Shown piece after piece: positions 43,404 through 51,952 of a DNA stretch of 64,000 bases; positions within the stretch are counted from its first letter, which is position 1, and each line of letters starts with the position of its first letter. The DNA comes from Parapedobacter tibetensis (GTDB taxonomy: Bacteria; Bacteroidota; Bacteroidia; Sphingobacteriales; Sphingobacteriaceae), in contig NZ_JAMKQJ010000004.1 of assembly GCF_024643205.1 (NCBI RefSeq), positions 62,001 to 126,000 on the forward strand, in the 5' to 3' direction. The translations under genes and the position numbers were made by a program. The notes under the pieces were generated by a model. The model was given only the letters and a program-made list of their open reading frames with translations, ran no database searches and was not told the origin of the DNA.

Positions 43404-45596
43404 ATGGAAATAGAGAAAACACTATTTGACAATTTACAGGAATTTTTTGGATTTGACACATTTAAGGGTGATCAAGAGGCGATAATCACCAACACGCTAC
43501 AAAAAAGAGATACGTTCGTGATTATGCCCACTGGTGGGGGGAAATCCATTTGCTATCAATTACCGGCATTAATGAGTGAGGGCACAGCCATCGTCATTTC
43601 GCCACTGATAGCTTTGATGAAGAATCAAGTGGATCAGCTTAGAGCCTTTGGGGGTGATGACAGCATCGCTCATTTCCTCAATTCGTCATTAAATAAAGGT
43701 GAGATTACTCGTGTAAAGCAGGATGTAACGGCTGGGAAATCGAAATTGCTTTATGTGGCTCCTGAGTCATTGGCAAAGGCCGAGAATGTTGAGTTTTTGA
43801 AATTGATTACCGTATCCTTCGTGGCGGTGGATGAAGCACATTGTATCTCGGAATGGGGACATGACTTCAGGCCGGAGTACCGCAAGATCCGGTCGGTTAT
43901 CAATTCCATAGGCGACAACATTCCGGTGATTGCCCTTACGGCCACGGCCACGCCTAAAGTGCAGTCTGACATCCGCAAAAATCTGCAGATGAACGATGCT
44001 GCCTTGTTCAAATCGTCATTCAACAGGCCAAATCTCTATTATGAGGTACGGCCTAAGCGAAACGTGGTCAAGGAAATCGTCCGGTTTATCAAAAACAACA
44101 CGGGGAAATCGGGCATTATCTATTGCCTGAGCCGAAAGAAAGTGGAGGAAATCGCCGAGGTATTGAGCATAAACGGCATCAAGGCATTACCTTACCATGC
44201 TGGGTTGGATGCAAGAACAAGAGCGGACACACAGGATAAGTTCCTCATGGAGGATGTGGAGGTCATTGTGGCCACCATAGCCTTCGGTATGGGCATAGAC
44301 AAACCTGATGTGCGCTATGTGATCCATCATGATATCCCTAAAAGCATGGAAGGATACTACCAGGAAACTGGCCGTGCCGGACGTGATGGGGGCGAAGGAC
44401 ATTGCTTGGCGTTCTATTCGGAGAAGGACATCGAGAAATTGACCAAATTCATGAAGGACAAACCAGTCTCCGAACGTGAGATTGGTACGCAGATCCTCAA
44501 AGAGGTCATTGATTATTCAGAATCCTCGGTATGCCGCCGTAAACAGATACTCCATTATTTTGGAGAGAACTTCGACGAAACCGGCTGCGATAGCATGTGT
44601 GATAATTGCAGTGCGCAACAAACCCAATTCGATGCGGAAACCTCGCTATTAAATGTCCTCAAATTCATACAACAACAAGGGGAGAAATTTGACGACCACC
44701 ATATCATCAATGTTTTCATCGGACAAAACAACCAACCCATTTCATCCTATAAGCATGATGCGCACCCTATGTTTGGTAGCGGGAAGGAACTGGGTATCAT
44801 TTATTGGAAATCGTTAATAAGGCAGGCTGTATTGAACAATTTCCTGGCTAAGGATATTGACCATTACGGACTGCTGATGCTTACCGAATCCGGCAAAAGG
44901 TTCATCGAAAATCCTTATGGAATCAAATTCATCTTGAACAAACCCATGGAGGCTGCCACAGATGATGGAACCGATGAGTCCATGCAACAAGGCGGAGGAA
45001 CCGTAGATGCCCAACTGTTGAAGATGCTGAAGGATTTGCGAAAGAAAATAGCGAAACAGAAAGGTCTTCCCCCGTTCGTGATTTTCCAAGATCCTTCGCT
45101 AGACGAGATGTGTACGCATTACCCCATCACGATTGATGAGTTGAAGCAAATACATGGGGTGGGCGCAGGAAAAGCGATGAAATTTGGGGCGCAATTTGTG
45201 GCACTCATCAAGCAGTACGTAGAAGAGAATGAGATAGATCGCCCTCAAGACCTTGTTATTAAAGGGACGGCTAATAAGTCGGCATTGAAGGTATCCATTA
45301 TTCAAAACATCGACCGTAAAATAGGTCTCGGGGATATCGCTTCCGCCAAAGGTATCAGCTATGAAGACTTGTTGCGTGAAGTGGAATCCATCGTCAATTC
45401 TGGAACCAAGCTCAATTTGGGTTACTTTGTGGATGAAATCATCGATGAGGACAGACAGGATGAAGTGTTCGACTATTTCCGCAGTGCGGAGATCGATTCC
45501 ATCGACGACGCACTCCGTGAATTAGGCACCGATGATTACACCTATGAGGAAATTCAATTAATGCGTATTAAATTCATGTCTGAATTGGGGAACTAA
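43404..45596 (+). CDS. recQ: ATP-dependent DNA helicase RecQ
   Basis: A 730-residue 3'-5' helicase for recombination and repair. Motif I MPTGGGKSICYQLPAL is at about 40-55, DEAHCISEWGHDFRPEY (motif II plus aromatic loop) at about 142-158, ALTATATPKV at about 177-186 and the QETGRAGRDGG motif VI at about 317-327. The zinc site lies in CRRKQIL...CDSMCDNC (about 374-402). A winged-helix RQC domain and an HRDC domain near residues 530-605 (FVIFQDPSLDEM) follow. The C-terminal extension of about 120 residues beyond HRDC is common in Bacteroidota RecQ1. Divergent from the isomerase gene. Confidence 0.95.
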   Translation: MEIEKTLFDNLQEFFGFDTFKGDQEAIITNTLQKRDTFVIMPTGGGKSICYQLPALMSEGTAIVISPLIALMKNQVDQLRAFGGDDSIAHFLNSSLNKGEITRVKQDVTAGKSKLLYVAPESLAKAENVEFLKLITVSFVAVDEAHCISEWGHDFRPEYRKIRSVINSIGDNIPVIALTATATPKVQSDIRKNLQMNDAALFKSSFNRPNLYYEVRPKRNVVKEIVRFIKNNTGKSGIIYCLSRKKVEEIAEVLSINGIKALPYHAGLDARTRADTQDKFLMEDVEVIVATIAFGMGIDKPDVRYVIHHDIPKSMEGYYQETGRAGRDGGEGHCLAFYSEKDIEKLTKFMKDKPVSEREIGTQILKEVIDYSESSVCRRKQILHYFGENFDETGCDSMCDNCSAQQTQFDAETSLLNVLKFIQQQGEKFDDHHIINVFIGQNNQPISSYKHDAHPMFGSGKELGIIYWKSLIRQAVLNNFLAKDIDHYGLLMLTESGKRFIENPYGIKFILNKPMEAATDDGTDESMQQGGGTVDAQLLKMLKDLRKKIAKQKGLPPFVIFQDPSLDEMCTHYPITIDELKQIHGVGAGKAMKFGAQFVALIKQYVEENEIDRPQDLVIKGTANKSALKVSIIQNIDRKIGLGDIASAKGISYEDLLREVESIVNSGTKLNLGYFVDEIIDEDRQDEVFDYFRSAEIDSIDDALRELGTDDYTYEEIQLMRIKFMSELGN

Positions 45597-45637
45597 TTAT
45601 TTAGATTTGGGACATGCGATTTGAGCGATTCTAAAAA

Positions 45638-46459
45638 ATGATACAAACTGTAATACCGGGCATCAAACATGCCGATTCCGTTAATTTTTTCCTGATGGCG
45701 GGTCCATGTGCCATCGAAGGGGAAGACATCTGTCTTCGTATCGCGGAACGTATAGTCACTATCACCGACCGATTGGGCATCCCTTATATCTTCAAGGGCT
45801 CATACCGCAAAGCCAACCGTTCCCGAGTGGATTCGTTTACTGGGATTGGCGATGAAAAGGCATTGAAGATATTACGTAAAGTGGGTGAGACCTTTGGTGT
45901 GCCTACGGTAACTGATATCCATGAAAGTCCTGAAGCAGCTATGGCTGCTGAATATGTGGATGTATTGCAAATTCCGGCATTCCTTTGTCGGCAGACCGAA
46001 TTGCTGGTAGCGGCGGCGAAGACAGGTAAAACCGTCAATATAAAAAAAGGCCAATTTCTTTCGGCCGGTTCCATGCGATTTGCGGTGGATAAAGTGATGG
46101 ATTCTGGCAATAAAAAAGTTATGCTCACTGATCGGGGAAACACGTTCGGTTACCAAGATCTTATTGTGGATTTTAGGGGGATTCCAGAGATGAGGGATTT
46201 TGGGGTGCCTGTGGTGATGGATTGCACGCATTCGTTGCAACAACCCAATCAGACCTCCGGTGTGACAGGAGGTAAACCGGCTCTCATCGAAACTATTGCA
46301 AGAGCGGCCATCGCGGTGGGGGCAGATGGCTTGTTCATCGAGACACACCCAGATCTGGCCAACGCCAAGTCGGATGCAGCGAATATGCTGCACTTGGATT
46401 TACTGGAAGCGTTGCTGGAGAAATTAATAAGGATAAGAGCGGCAGTTGCATCATGTTAA
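45638..46459 (+). CDS. kdsA: 3-deoxy-8-phosphooctulonate synthase
   Basis: It condenses phosphoenolpyruvate and arabinose-5-phosphate to KDO-8-phosphate for lipopolysaccharide. The 273 residues are normal. MAGPCAIEGED (about 19-29), FKGSYRKANRSRVDSFTG (about 52-69), INIKKGQFLSAGSM (about 134-147) and VMDCTHSLQQPN (about 193-204) are the substrate-loop motifs. CTHS has the Cys/Asn-region His of the family. It uses the product of the KdsD-like isomerase just across recQ. Confidence 0.96.
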   Translation: MIQTVIPGIKHADSVNFFLMAGPCAIEGEDICLRIAERIVTITDRLGIPYIFKGSYRKANRSRVDSFTGIGDEKALKILRKVGETFGVPTVTDIHESPEAAMAAEYVDVLQIPAFLCRQTELLVAAAKTGKTVNIKKGQFLSAGSMRFAVDKVMDSGNKKVMLTDRGNTFGYQDLIVDFRGIPEMRDFGVPVVMDCTHSLQQPNQTSGVTGGKPALIETIARAAIAVGADGLFIETHPDLANAKSDAANMLHLDLLEALLEKLIRIRAAVASC

Positions 46460-46582
46460 TTGAGCTGAATACAATATCAATTTGAATTAATCTACTTCGA
46501 TAGAAAAGAGGCACCTTTGTCGTGTAGGTATACGAGCTATTGTAATACCTGTACCATTGTAAATCATTTAATTTGCCTCTCG

Positions 46583-47971
46583 ATGAAAAGGACACCATTA
46601 TTATTCTTTACGCTGTTGGTTTTTGCTTGTTGTGCCCTGGCACAGACCGTAGACTCGCCAAAGTGGGCCAATGAAAGTCACACACAAAAGGAAGAACGCA
46701 TGGCTTGGTGGTCGCACGACCGTTTCGGCATGTTCATCCATTGGGGCTTATATGCGGTGCCGGCACGCCATGAGTGGGTACAGAACCGTGAACAATTGTC
46801 TACCGAAGCGTACAGGGGAAGGTATTTTGACCAATTCAATCCGGATTTATATGATCCCAAGGAATGGGCTGCCCAAGCTAAGAAAGCGGGTATGAAATAC
46901 GTGGTGATTACCGCACGTCACCATGAGGGTTTCAGCCTGTGGGATACAAAGCATAGTGACTATAAGGCGCCTAATACTCCGGCGAGCAGGGATTTACTCA
47001 AGCCATTTGTTGAGGCATTCCGGAATGAGGGGCTGAAGATAGGCTTCTATTTTTCGCTGATTGACTGGTATCACCCGGATTTCATCATCGACCGTGTACA
47101 CCCGCTCCGCAACGATAAGGCGGCAAGGGATGAAAACGGCAATAAAGACATGGGGAGGTTCCGGCAATTTCTCAAGAACCAGCTCACCGAGCTGCTAACG
47201 GATTATGGAAAAATCGACTTGCTATTTTTTGACTTTTCATATCCCGGTGAAGATGGTAAAGGGCATGAAGATTGGGATAGTGAAGGGCTGTTGGAATTAA
47301 CACGGAAACTACAACCCGGAATCCTTGTAAATGACCGCCTCGACTTGAACGATAAGACATGGGGTTGGGATTACATTACGCCCGAGCAATTCATGCCAAA
47401 GGCTTGGCCCGAACGCGACGGTGTACAAGTACCTTGGGAGACCTGCCAAACATTTTCAGGGTCATGGGGTTACCATCGCGATGAAAACACATGGAAGAGC
47501 GCCAATCAGCTGATAGCCATGTTAATTGAAGTGGTGAGTAAAGGAGGTAATCTGCTGCTCAATGTAGGGCCAACCGGTAGAGGCAATTTCGACGATCGCG
47601 CTACAGACCGGTTGGATGCCATTGGCCAATGGATGAAATACAACAACCGATCCATATATGGCTGTACGGCGGCTCCAGAAGAATTCGTCAAACCAGACAA
47701 CTGTTTGCTCACATACAATCCGGACACAAAAAGGCTGTATGTGCATCTGCTGCAATGGCCGTTTAAAACACTTTACCTGCCAAACTTTAAAGGGAAAGTG
47801 AAATATGCCCAATTCCTTCATGACGGTTCCGAAGTTAAATATACCTCCCGATCATCTGCCGAAGCAGGTGGGCATACCACGGTTACCGCTGGCGAAAATG
47901 ACCTGATTGTAGACATTCCAGTAGTGAAACCAAATGTGGAGATACCCGTGATTGAACTGATTTTGGAATGA
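46583..47971 (+). CDS. Secreted GH29 alpha-L-fucosidase
   Basis: A 462-residue exported enzyme. Start 46583 opens a signal peptide (MKRTPLLFFTLLVFACCALA). The GH29 catalytic barrel is shown by RFGMFIHWGLYAVPARHEW (about 47-65), YVVITARHHEGFSLWDTKHS (about 108-127), KIGFYFSLIDWYHPDF (about 152-167) and IDLLFFDFSYPGED (about 211-224), where the Asp of FFDF corresponds to the nucleophile region of the family. The C-terminal GNLLLNVGPTGRG is also typical. It should release fucose from host or plant glycans in the periplasm. No polysaccharide-utilisation partners are adjacent. Confidence 0.92.
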   Translation: MKRTPLLFFTLLVFACCALAQTVDSPKWANESHTQKEERMAWWSHDRFGMFIHWGLYAVPARHEWVQNREQLSTEAYRGRYFDQFNPDLYDPKEWAAQAKKAGMKYVVITARHHEGFSLWDTKHSDYKAPNTPASRDLLKPFVEAFRNEGLKIGFYFSLIDWYHPDFIIDRVHPLRNDKAARDENGNKDMGRFRQFLKNQLTELLTDYGKIDLLFFDFSYPGEDGKGHEDWDSEGLLELTRKLQPGILVNDRLDLNDKTWGWDYITPEQFMPKAWPERDGVQVPWETCQTFSGSWGYHRDENTWKSANQLIAMLIEVVSKGGNLLLNVGPTGRGNFDDRATDRLDAIGQWMKYNNRSIYGCTAAPEEFVKPDNCLLTYNPDTKRLYVHLLQWPFKTLYLPNFKGKVKYAQFLHDGSEVKYTSRSSAEAGGHTTVTAGENDLIVDIPVVKPNVEIPVIELILE

Positions 47972-48039
47972 GGTTAGCTACCGGCTAATCGCGCTAACCA
48001 TAATCGTTGTGGACAAAGCTGATAGCCGATAATAGGCCG

Positions 48040-48801
48040 CTAACTGATAAACCCTTTCACGTATTGTTTGGTCAGTTCTTCTCGGGGATTGAGCAATACC
48101 TCTTCCGTAGGGCCGAACTCGATGATTTCACCCATATATACGAATATGATATAGTCTGATATCCGGCGGGCCTGCCGGAGGATATGCGTGACCAATACGA
48201 TGGTATATTTCTCTTTGAGCCGCACAAAAAGGTCTTCTATTTTATGGGTGGATATCGGATCGAGCGCAGAAGTGGATTCATCGCCCAAAATGATTTCAGG
48301 CTCCACTGCCAATCCCCTTGCCAAACATAGGCGTTGCTGCTGCCCTATGGAAAGTTTGGCGGCTGGGCCATGTAGGCGATCTTTCACCTCACTCCAAAGG
48401 CTTGTGTCTTTCAGTTGCTTTTCCACAATGGCATCAAGTTCGCTTTTTTTCCGCACGCCGTGAATCCTTGGCCCATAGGCCACATTGTCATAGATAGACA
48501 TGGGTAGGGGATAAGGACGCTGCGATAGCAGCCCCATTTTTTTACGAATATGGGTCACTTCGGCATCTGGAGCATAGATGTCCTCATCACTTACCAACAC
48601 GCTACCTGACACCTTTACATTAGCCGTGTCGTCGAGCAGGCGGTTAAATGTTTTAAGCAATGTGGTTTTGCCGCATCCGGATGGCCCGATGATGGATGTT
48701 ACACTCTTGTCGGGGATGTTGATGTTCACCCCCTTGAGAATATGATGCCCGTCGATATGTACATTCAGGTTCTTGACACTGATAAGTGGGTGTTGGGTCA
48801 T
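48040..48801 (-). CDS. pstB: Phosphate ABC transporter ATP-binding protein
   Basis: A 253-residue ATPase. Walker A GPSGCGKTTLLKTFNRL at about 38-54, signature LSIGQQQRLCLARGLA at about 152-167, Walker B EIILGDESTSALDPIST with the switch at about 171-187 and His switch VLVTHILRQARR at about 203-214. The N-R-L after the Walker A and the substrate neighbours identify PstB. Last gene of pstSCAB; its ATG follows the pstA stop by one base. No phoU is seen downstream within the window. Confidence 0.96.
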   Translation of the reverse strand: MTQHPLISVKNLNVHIDGHHILKGVNINIPDKSVTSIIGPSGCGKTTLLKTFNRLLDDTANVKVSGSVLVSDEDIYAPDAEVTHIRKKMGLLSQRPYPLPMSIYDNVAYGPRIHGVRKKSELDAIVEKQLKDTSLWSEVKDRLHGPAAKLSIGQQQRLCLARGLAVEPEIILGDESTSALDPISTHKIEDLFVRLKEKYTIVLVTHILRQARRISDYIIFVYMGEIIEFGPTEEVLLNPREELTKQYVKGFIS

Positions 48802-48802
48802 G

Positions 48803-49654
48803 TTAAATGTTGTGTTTAGTTTGTTTGGCCGCGATAAAATGTGATACTACTACAATAACCAAAATAATAATGGTAAGGATAAGTGCCGACGCATACGCCC
48901 TGCCTTGAACCTCGGGTATGGGGCTGCTTAACTGGAAAAATATGGCCAAGGGTAACGTAGCCGCGGGCTCATCGATATATATCGGAATATTGTCGCTAAA
49001 TCCAGCAGTGAATAGGACTGAAGCTACGTCGCCAATACCGCGCCCAAATGCCAATAGAACTGCGGTGTAAATTCCCGGCCTTATTTGCCTAAGGATTACT
49101 TTTGCTGCCTCCCAACGGGTGGCTCCCAACGATAGTGCCGCATGTTTTAGCTCTTTGGGAACCGTGGCTATTACTTCATCCAACGTACGCACCAATATCG
49201 GGATAATCAATAGCGTGACAGCAATGACTCCTCCCAACAGGGACGCACGTACCCCCATCCAAATCATGATGCTGAATGCGAAGGCACCATATACAATGGA
49301 CGGTATACCGAACAGTACATCAAAAGCCAGTTTGGCCGATTTGCTGAGGAAGCTTCCACGTTTCAGGTAAATATTGAGGTATATCGAGATCGGGATACTG
49401 ATGCACAACCCCAGCACCGTAGCCCCGCCAGCAAGGTATAGCGATCCGATAATGGCGTTGAGTACACCGCCCTCTTCACCGATATAAAAACCACCTTGAG
49501 GTATTTTGGAAACCATATCCCAAGTAAGGTATGGCAGCCCCTTAACCACAATGGTGCCCACAATTAGGAAAAGGCTTGAACCAACCATGATGCAGGCCAA
49601 TACCATCAGTGCCTTGAAAATTGTTTCTTCGGTTTTTCTCTTTTTAATACCCAT
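48803..49654 (-). CDS. pstA: Phosphate ABC transporter permease PstA
   Basis: A 283-residue membrane protein with six predicted helices (first at about 15-37). The EAA loop LKHAALSLGATRWEAAKVIL is at about 168-187. VLNAIIGSLYLAGGATVLGL near 64-83 is family-like. It forms the channel with PstC. The start overlaps the pstC stop (TGATG), so translation is coupled. Confidence 0.95.
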   Translation of the reverse strand: MGIKKRKTEETIFKALMVLACIMVGSSLFLIVGTIVVKGLPYLTWDMVSKIPQGGFYIGEEGGVLNAIIGSLYLAGGATVLGLCISIPISIYLNIYLKRGSFLSKSAKLAFDVLFGIPSIVYGAFAFSIMIWMGVRASLLGGVIAVTLLIIPILVRTLDEVIATVPKELKHAALSLGATRWEAAKVILRQIRPGIYTAVLLAFGRGIGDVASVLFTAGFSDNIPIYIDEPAATLPLAIFFQLSSPIPEVQGRAYASALILTIIILVIVVVSHFIAAKQTKHNI

Positions 49655-50553
49655 CAGGAACTGTATTTATGTTCAATGCGATTGAGGATAATACGCGAAA
49701 CCAGGTTAAATAGGAAAATGATGACAAACAACAGCAAAGCGGCAAACATCAATGCTGAATCATATAAAGGGATGGACATCATTTCTCCAAAATTATTGGC
49801 AATAAGCGCGGGTAGGGGATATCCCCCATCAAAAACAGATGTGGGTGCCACCGGCACATTGCCACAAACCATCAATACCGCAATGGTTTCTCCAAATGCC
49901 CTAGATACCGCCAGTACCGTAGCGGCGATGATACCAGGCAATGCCCGTTTGAGGACCACCTTTTTGATGGTTTCCCATTTGGTTGCCCCCAAAGACAGGG
50001 AAGCATCTTTCAGCTCTTTGGGAATGGTCTTTAGTACCTCTGATACAATGCTGACGAGGATGGGGAATATCATCACTGCGAGTACTACACCTCCTGTAAG
50101 CACGGTATACCCACTAGAATATTCTGTGAAGCGCGGTGCCACGTACTCCCGTACAATAGGTACCACAAAGAAAATACCCCATACGCCATAAATCACAGGG
50201 GGAATACCGGCCAAGATATTCACCAATGGCAACATAACCCTGCGGACGCTTGATTTGGCGTATTCAGTAAGGTAGACCCCCGTAAGCAAGCACAACGGAA
50301 GCGCCACCACGATGGCGATTAGGGTAACCCACAATGTGCCCATGATGAAGGGATAAAACCCAAATTTGCCGCTAGAGGGCGCCCATTCGCTCGAACGGAA
50401 CAAGGAGTACAACGTGTTTTCATTAAATAAGGGAGCAGCACGCCAATATAATCCAATACCAATCAGAAATACGAACGAAACCGATGCGATCGAAAGGATA
50501 AGCATCGCGTTGGCTATAAATTTGTCTTTTATTATCCGGAGACTCAAAATCAA
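49654..50553 (-). CDS. pstC: Phosphate ABC transporter permease PstC
   Basis: A 299-residue permease with six helices and the EAA loop KELKDASLSLGATKWETIKK at about 178-197. The start is a TTG at 50553-50551 overlapping the pstS stop (TTGA). It gives MILSLRIIKDKFIANAML, a normal PstC start, and no better ATG is available (the next is inside the first helix at residue 17). Functions with PstA in the membrane. Confidence 0.94.
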   Translation of the reverse strand: MILSLRIIKDKFIANAMLILSIASVSFVFLIGIGLYWRAAPLFNENTLYSLFRSSEWAPSSGKFGFYPFIMGTLWVTLIAIVVALPLCLLTGVYLTEYAKSSVRRVMLPLVNILAGIPPVIYGVWGIFFVVPIVREYVAPRFTEYSSGYTVLTGGVVLAVMIFPILVSIVSEVLKTIPKELKDASLSLGATKWETIKKVVLKRALPGIIAATVLAVSRAFGETIAVLMVCGNVPVAPTSVFDGGYPLPALIANNFGEMMSIPLYDSALMFAALLLFVIIFLFNLVSRIILNRIEHKYSS

Positions 50554-51524
50554 TTTAGTTTAGCGAGTTCTTCTCTCAGCCAGTCTTCATTAAGTGGCGT
50601 GTATCCATTTTTCAGGAGGATAGACTGCGCTTCTTTAGTCAATACGAATTTGATAAATTCAACAAGCACCACATCTTGCGGTTTGCCCTTGAACAGAAAT
50701 GAAAGGTTCCTTGCAGGTGGTGAAGGATACCTCCCTGTAGCTACCGCATGGGTTAAGCTGTCAATATCATCATAAAAGTCCTCATCGGGCCCAATGACTC
50801 CATCATTGTTCAAATCTAGGGGAATCACGCGGATACCGGCAGCCTGTTTCCGCGTTTTGAGATCATATACATAGTTGATGTTGTTGAACCCAATGGCCAT
50901 TGGATTTTTCTGTATGGCCTGCGCGATACCGGGGTCACCGAAAATCCCGATACCTTTGAGACCTTCTTGTGATTGCCCTAAGAAAGAGGCCCACGTCTCT
51001 GCTGCTCCAGCTGCATCCGACCGGACATATACATGCAAATCGTCGGATGAAAATGATAAGTCGATTTGGTTCCATTTCGATAAGTTGCCTCCCACAAAAA
51101 TCCGCTTGAGCTCTTCTTGTTTTATTCCACGTTTCAGTATATAATCCATATTCGGATTTTGGCTGTTGACCGTACCCACCACCGCGTCTTTGGCCACGTT
51201 GATGACATAGGCTCCACGTTCATACTCCTGCTCATGTATATCACGAGAGACTAATCCAACATCGACCATCCCGCTCAACGCATCGGCAATACCTTTGCCA
51301 GCACCACCTGCGGAAATATTGAAACGGACATTGGGATGGATGGTTTTGAATTCCTCACTCCATAATACCACGAGCGGATAGAGGGCGAATGCCCCTGACA
51401 CACTAATCATACCCTGCAATTTCCCTTCTTCATCCCAGCCGGATGAGTTCTTTGGTGCGCACCCCGATAATATAGCGCATAGCGTTGATATGAATACGAG
51501 TGATTTCGAGCTGATGTGGTTCAT
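50550..51524 (-). CDS. pstS: Phosphate-binding lipoprotein PstS
   Basis: A 324-residue high-affinity phosphate-binding protein. The start at 51524 is chosen because GGGGATAGGG lies just upstream. The further ATG at 51539 would consume that ribosome site. The lipobox FISTLCAILSGC puts the lipid Cys at residue 22. ISVSGAFALYPLVVLWSEEF (about 41-60), FNISAGGAGKGIADALSGMVDVG (about 70-92, shown with the phosphate-binding GG region) and VYVRSDAAGAAETWASFLG (about 166-184) are PstS motifs. Together with pstCAB it forms the import system, normally PhoB-controlled. No convincing Pho box was identified. Confidence 0.93.
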   Translation of the reverse strand: MNHISSKSLVFISTLCAILSGCAPKNSSGWDEEGKLQGMISVSGAFALYPLVVLWSEEFKTIHPNVRFNISAGGAGKGIADALSGMVDVGLVSRDIHEQEYERGAYVINVAKDAVVGTVNSQNPNMDYILKRGIKQEELKRIFVGGNLSKWNQIDLSFSSDDLHVYVRSDAAGAAETWASFLGQSQEGLKGIGIFGDPGIAQAIQKNPMAIGFNNINYVYDLKTRKQAAGIRVIPLDLNNDGVIGPDEDFYDDIDSLTHAVATGRYPSPPARNLSFLFKGKPQDVVLVEFIKFVLTKEAQSILLKNGYTPLNEDWLREELAKLN

Positions 51525-51564
51525 TTTCCCTATCCCCATAAATCCTTTTCATTCTTTGATGTCG

Positions 51565-51572
51565 CAAATATA
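51565..51572 (-). promoter_or_regulatory. Candidate -7 box for pstSCAB
   Basis: On the minus strand TATATTTG fits TAnnTTTG and lies about 40 bases before the pstS start. No -33 TTG at proper spacing. Confidence 0.3.
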
Positions 51573-51785
51573 TATAAAATAGGTAGACTTTATGTGTTAT
51601 ATTTAATTTGCTGCTGATAAAAAGCCCATAAGCTATGCAATTTGTCCCATTTAATAGTTAATTTGGGAAGAAAATAGCATTTGTAAACATGTTTCCGTTT
51701 TGAATTAATTAGCTGTAAAACAAATATTTATGTATATTTTATTATAAATTATTAATTTTATACTACCATTTCTATATACTTTACA

Positions 51786-51793
51786 TATATTTG
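51786..51793 (+). promoter_or_regulatory. Candidate -7 box for the sulfate-assimilation leader
   Basis: TATATTTG matches TAnnTTTG, 4 bases before the first ATG of the leader ORF. If used, transcription would begin at about 51798-51800, so the effective leader start could be the internal ATG at 51822. The AT-rich stretch 51573-51785 holds no other recognisable signal. Confidence 0.4.
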
Positions 51794-51797
51794 TACC

Positions 51798-51851
51798 ATG
51801 AAACAGACAAACAAAATTACAATGCTTTGTTGTATGGCGGTCCTGAAGTGA
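51798..51851 (+). CDS. Cys-Cys leader peptide of the sulfate-assimilation operon
   Basis: A 17-codon ORF reads MKQTNKITMLCCMAVLK and stops at TGA 51849-51851. The two adjacent Cys codons are TGT TGT at 51828-51833. An internal ATG at 51822 would give the shorter MLCCMAVLK. It sits upstream of a terminator and directly before genes whose end product feeds cysteine synthesis, so it fits an attenuator leader in which ribosome stalling at Cys codons reports low cysteinyl-tRNA. No homologous leader is known to me in this phylum. Translation is inferred only. Confidence 0.55.
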   Translation: MKQTNKITMLCCMAVLK

Positions 51852-51904
51852 AGGTAGGCTGTTATATAATGTCTTATGCATAACGAAACATAACGGCCTC
51901 CACT
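51847..51904 (+). promoter_or_regulatory. Candidate antiterminator pairing in the cys leader
   Basis: AGTGAAGGT (51847-51855), which overlaps the leader stop codon, can pair with GCCTCCACT (51896-51904) with one mismatch and one G-U. The second segment is also the 5' arm of the terminator, so the two structures exclude each other. A ribosome stalled on the Cys codons would leave 51847 onward free, and one at the stop codon would cover it. Confidence 0.45.
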
Positions 51905-51927
51905 AATGATTTAGGGAGGTTTTTTTA
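51897..51927 (+). terminator. Intrinsic terminator (attenuator) before the sulfite reductase gene
   Basis: The arms CCTCCACTAA and TTAGGGAGG (one bulged A) with loop TGAT are followed by a T7 run. It ends 26 bases before the ATG at 51953 in the same direction as the operon, so it can only act by attenuating it; there is no upstream gene on this strand to terminate. Confidence 0.8.
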
Positions 51928-51952
51928 TTACCCAATAAAGCTAGAAACAGCT

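Noticed and set aside
51573..51952. Metabolite riboswitch (for example SAM) before the sulfite reductase gene
   Set aside because: No conserved riboswitch core seen; the Cys-codon ORF plus terminator explains the leader better.
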